From Paenibacillus sp. CF384 (GTDB lineage: Bacteria; Bacillota; Bacilli; Paenibacillales; Paenibacillaceae): 64,000 nucleotides of DNA. Under the pieces are notes generated by a model. The model was not told where the DNA came from. It ran no database searches and saw nothing but the letters and a program-made list of their open reading frames with translations. Below, in pieces: positions 62,042 to 64,000 of the stretch. Each line of letters starts with the position of its first letter. Position 1 is the first letter of the stretch. The translations under genes and the position numbers were made by a program. The stretch lies in the NCBI RefSeq assembly GCF_900106745.1, contig NZ_FNNV01000021.1, positions 38,086-102,085 of the forward strand, given 5' to 3'.

Positions 62042-63043
62042 ATGAAGCTTCGTGATGGACGGACGCTTTATTATGGCAAAGGCGATGTGTTGACTTATCG
62101 AACCTATGCGGCTCCGCTTGTTGTAGCGCCGATTCCGGAATCACCTTATTGTGGCGAATCCAATGTTGTTTTTGCACATAATGTGACGTTCTCCGTCAGC
62201 AGCGAGGTGCTGCTGGGCTCGTTTAGCGAAGGGGACAACACGCATGTTGTGGCTACCGACTCGATGAAGAATTTCATACTCCGACATGCTGCTGCTTATG
62301 ACGGTTGTACGACCGAAGGCTTTCTAGCCTTTGTATCAGAAGCCTTCCTCGCGCAATACCCGCACGTGACGGATATTGAAATTGCTGCGGATCGCATTCC
62401 CTTTCAGACGATCTCGATAGGCGGAGAAGCCGGATTTAACGAGAGTGAATTGGTGTTTCGGCGGTCTCATAACGAGCATTCACATGCATCCCTACAGATG
62501 AAACGGGCAGCCGATACCGGAGCCGTCGTTGTCGGTCATTGCAGCGGAATCGTGGATGTGCAGCTTATCAAAGTGAGCGGAAGCTCATTCTACGGGTTCA
62601 TTCGTGATGAATATACGACGTTGCCTGAGAGCTATGATCGGCCTTTATTTATTTTCTTGAATCTGCATTGGCGGTATTCGAAGGTTGCGGACGCGTTGGA
62701 CGGGAACGGTGGCGGGTATGTAGCGGCGGAGCAAGTCCGAGATTTGGCCCAGCATGTGTTCCACTCGGTTCAGTCTCCGTCTATTCAATATCTAGTCTGC
62801 CAAATTGGCTTACGGCTATTGACCAGGTTTCCGCAATTGGAGGAGGTTAGCTTCGAATCCAACAATCGGACATGGGAAACGATCGTCGAGCGTGATCCGG
62901 TCACAGGAGCAGGTGTATATACGGAACCGAGGCCTCCATTCGGGTTCCAAGGGTTCTCGCTGAGCAGAGTGGATTTGGAGCGCGAGGATTTTCTGAAGGC
63001 GCTGGCTGCTAATCCTTCTGCAAAGTCGGTTGCGTCGCCATGA
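62042..63043 (+). CDS. Uricase (urate oxidase)
   Basis: A 333-residue cofactor-free uricase. The catalytic region 'VVATDSMKNF' has the Thr that aids oxygen attack, and 'VSGSSFYGFIRDEYTTLPESYDRPLF' and 'FQGFSLSRVDLE' are family-typical. It oxidises urate to 5-hydroxyisourate, the substrate of the next gene. It corresponds to the C-terminal half of PucL in Bacillus subtilis. Its stop overlaps pucM by 4 bp. Confidence 0.93.
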   Translation: MKLRDGRTLYYGKGDVLTYRTYAAPLVVAPIPESPYCGESNVVFAHNVTFSVSSEVLLGSFSEGDNTHVVATDSMKNFILRHAAAYDGCTTEGFLAFVSEAFLAQYPHVTDIEIAADRIPFQTISIGGEAGFNESELVFRRSHNEHSHASLQMKRAADTGAVVVGHCSGIVDVQLIKVSGSSFYGFIRDEYTTLPESYDRPLFIFLNLHWRYSKVADALDGNGGGYVAAEQVRDLAQHVFHSVQSPSIQYLVCQIGLRLLTRFPQLEEVSFESNNRTWETIVERDPVTGAGVYTEPRPPFGFQGFSLSRVDLEREDFLKALAANPSAKSVASP

Positions 63044-63384
63044 TGGGACAATTAACCACGCATGTGCTGGACATGTCGCAAGGAAAGCCGGCAGTCGGGA
63101 TGAACATTCAACTGTGGGTACATTCCTCTCTTGGAAAACCGCCGCAGTTAATCAAAGAGGTTCAAACGAACGCGGATGGACGTGTGGATGCGCCGTTGTT
63201 GGGCCGAGGCGAACTGCACATAGGCGAGTATGAACTTATCTTTGATGTTGGGGGCTATTTTGGCGGGGGGATACGGTTTCTGACTCTTGTTCCGGTTCGA
63301 TTCCTCGTCGAGGATTCGAGCTCCAACTATCATATCCCGCTGCTAGTCTCGCCAGGCGGTTACAGCACATATAGAGGAAGCTGA
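63040..63384 (+). CDS. pucM: 5-hydroxyisourate hydrolase
   Basis: A 114-residue transthyretin-like enzyme. The N-terminal 'LTTHVLDMSQGKPA' and C-terminal 'YSTYRGS' signatures are exactly those of the HIUase family, with Arg in 'NADGRVDAPL'. It hydrolyses 5-hydroxyisourate to OHCU. The start overlaps the uricase stop. This ends the purine operon. Confidence 0.95.
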   Translation: MMGQLTTHVLDMSQGKPAVGMNIQLWVHSSLGKPPQLIKEVQTNADGRVDAPLLGRGELHIGEYELIFDVGGYFGGGIRFLTLVPVRFLVEDSSSNYHIPLLVSPGGYSTYRGS

Positions 63385-63461
63385 ACTGGCAGGATTTTGC
63401 AAAACGGCTTGCGAGATGGTAGAGTATAGAGTACCTACATACGCGCAAGGAGTGAGCATCG

Positions 63462-63671
63462 ATGACAGATCATCAGGCGGTCCAAGTCCACCCTTTCTAC
63501 AAACATGCTGAAGAGGCATTCAAGCTGCTGCCGGAGGCAACCGAGAGTTTAGCGAAGCTAAGATCGGCGTTCGAAGCCTCTGGTGAAGAGTTTCTGGCGA
63601 TTGAGCTTAAACATATGCAGGCGAGGCTGGAAGAGCTGCGCGTATTGTTCGCAGATGGTCCGACAGGTTAG
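63462..63671 (+). CDS. Hypothetical protein, 69 aa
   Basis: A short, acidic and helical 69-residue protein ('EEAFKLLPEATESLAKLRSAFEASGEEFLAIELKHM'). I do not recognise a family. No TM segment or Cys. AAGGAGTG precedes its ATG, so it is probably expressed. It could be co-transcribed with pucM (77-bp gap) or independent; a short AT-rich region precedes it. Confidence 0.65.
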   Translation: MTDHQAVQVHPFYKHAEEAFKLLPEATESLAKLRSAFEASGEEFLAIELKHMQARLEELRVLFADGPTG

Positions 63672-63680
63672 ATGGTAGAG

Positions 63681-63716
63681 AAAGAGCCGAGCGCTTTGAT
63701 GCGTTTGGCTCTTTTT
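63681..63716 (+). terminator. Terminator after the last gene
   Basis: AAAGAGCCGAGCGC...GCGTTTGGCTCTTTTT hairpin, 10 bp after the 69-aa gene stop. Confidence 0.85.
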
Positions 63717-63781
63717 GTAGGTCAAGGTCAACCTGAGGCCAGCGTGGACTTCCCGACAATATTGCTAAGTGCGAATAATTG

Positions 63782-63912
63782 TAACGAACCGTACAGGTCT
63801 TATTTGCTTGGAAAATAGGGATTTGAAATTCTAACGAATCCTACAGGACTTATTTAGCTATAAACTCATGTATTTCTAGCTATTTCAACCCAATAAGGCC
63901 TCTGTGGGCGAT
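63782..63912. repeat. Intergenic repeat cluster with palindromic part
   Basis: Two similar direct copies, TAACGAACCGTACAGGTC (63782-63799) with following TTATTT and TAACGAATCCTACAGGAC (63832-63849) with following TTATTT, are 50 bp apart. An inverted degenerate copy lies at about 63890-63912. The second and third copies can form an imperfect hairpin around two TAGCTA motifs. Similar small repeats might be dispersed in this genome. The rest of 63720-64000 shows no gene to me. Confidence 0.6.
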
Positions 63913-64000
63913 GTAAAATAGTTTGTGTACCAAGATTTGGAGCCTTAACAGGCAGCAAAAAAGTAGGGTATTCTCGGGGTTACCACACGCACCAAGAAGG

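Overview
The window looks like chromosome of a Gram-positive, spore-forming Bacillota, most probably Paenibacillaceae (Paenibacillus/Cohnella type). The signs are a canonical pdhABCD operon, a T-box in front of serS, a bacillithiol-disulfide-reductase-like gene, a Bacillus-type puc purine catabolism cluster, consensus GGAGG ribosome binding sites with frequent TTG/GTG starts, many ATGA stop/start overlaps, and Gram-positive LexA boxes. I see no rRNA, tRNA, CRISPR array, transposase or prophage. The species call is inference.

Layout. 0.2-7 kb: an ABC-F ATPase, an OmpR-type two-component pair, then a nitrilase-like hydrolase, two GNAT acetyltransferases and a PhnP-like metallo-beta-lactamase. 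7-9.5 kb: a strong promoter, an 8-codon leader peptide and two intrinsic terminators precede a MutS2 paralogue that lacks the Smr nuclease domain. 9.5-12.4 kb: thiamin pyrophosphokinase, a TRIC-like channel, a low-molecular-weight phosphatase and an esterase. 12.5-17.5 kb: pdhABCD. 17.6-25.3 kb: thioesterase, thyA-dfrA, gltD, an anchored glucosaminidase-like protein and topB. 25.3-34.2 kb: a mosaic of small transcription units, including a LexA-box-controlled 73-residue protein, an orphan PhnC-like ATPase, a membrane-anchored Spo0F-like receiver, an amino acid permease, and MOSC, kinase-like and YdjC-type proteins. 34.4-37.8 kb: a two-gene ferredoxin-dependent 2-oxoacid oxidoreductase. 38-40.5 kb: small unknowns and ypdA. 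40.6-44.5 kb: a leader peptide plus terminator in front of a heterodimeric ABC exporter. 44.7-50.5 kb: T-box/serS and a MoxR-DUF58-DUF4129 operon. 50.6-63.4 kb: one long purine catabolism operon. 63.4-64 kb: a small unknown gene and a small repeat cluster.

How the genes work together. The last 13 kb encode a nearly complete route from guanine or hypoxanthine through xanthine and urate to allantoin: XdhC- and MocA-type cofactor factors, a BMP-type ABC importer, a three-subunit xanthine dehydrogenase, guanine deaminase, uricase, hydroxyisourate hydrolase and OHCU decarboxylase. The genes are almost contiguous. An 18-bp perfect palindrome overlaps the first promoter, and 13 bp of it recur next to a second promoter inside the cluster.

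Most interesting candidates: (1) attenuation-like control of a Smr-less MutS2 paralogue, suggestive of a translation-stress response; (2) a two-LexA-box promoter driving an unknown small protein; (3) a leader-peptide attenuator in front of a heterodimeric ABC exporter; (4) a Spo0F-like receiver tethered to the membrane; (5) the palindromic operator of the purine operon. All functions are inferred from reading the sequence. No database search was run.
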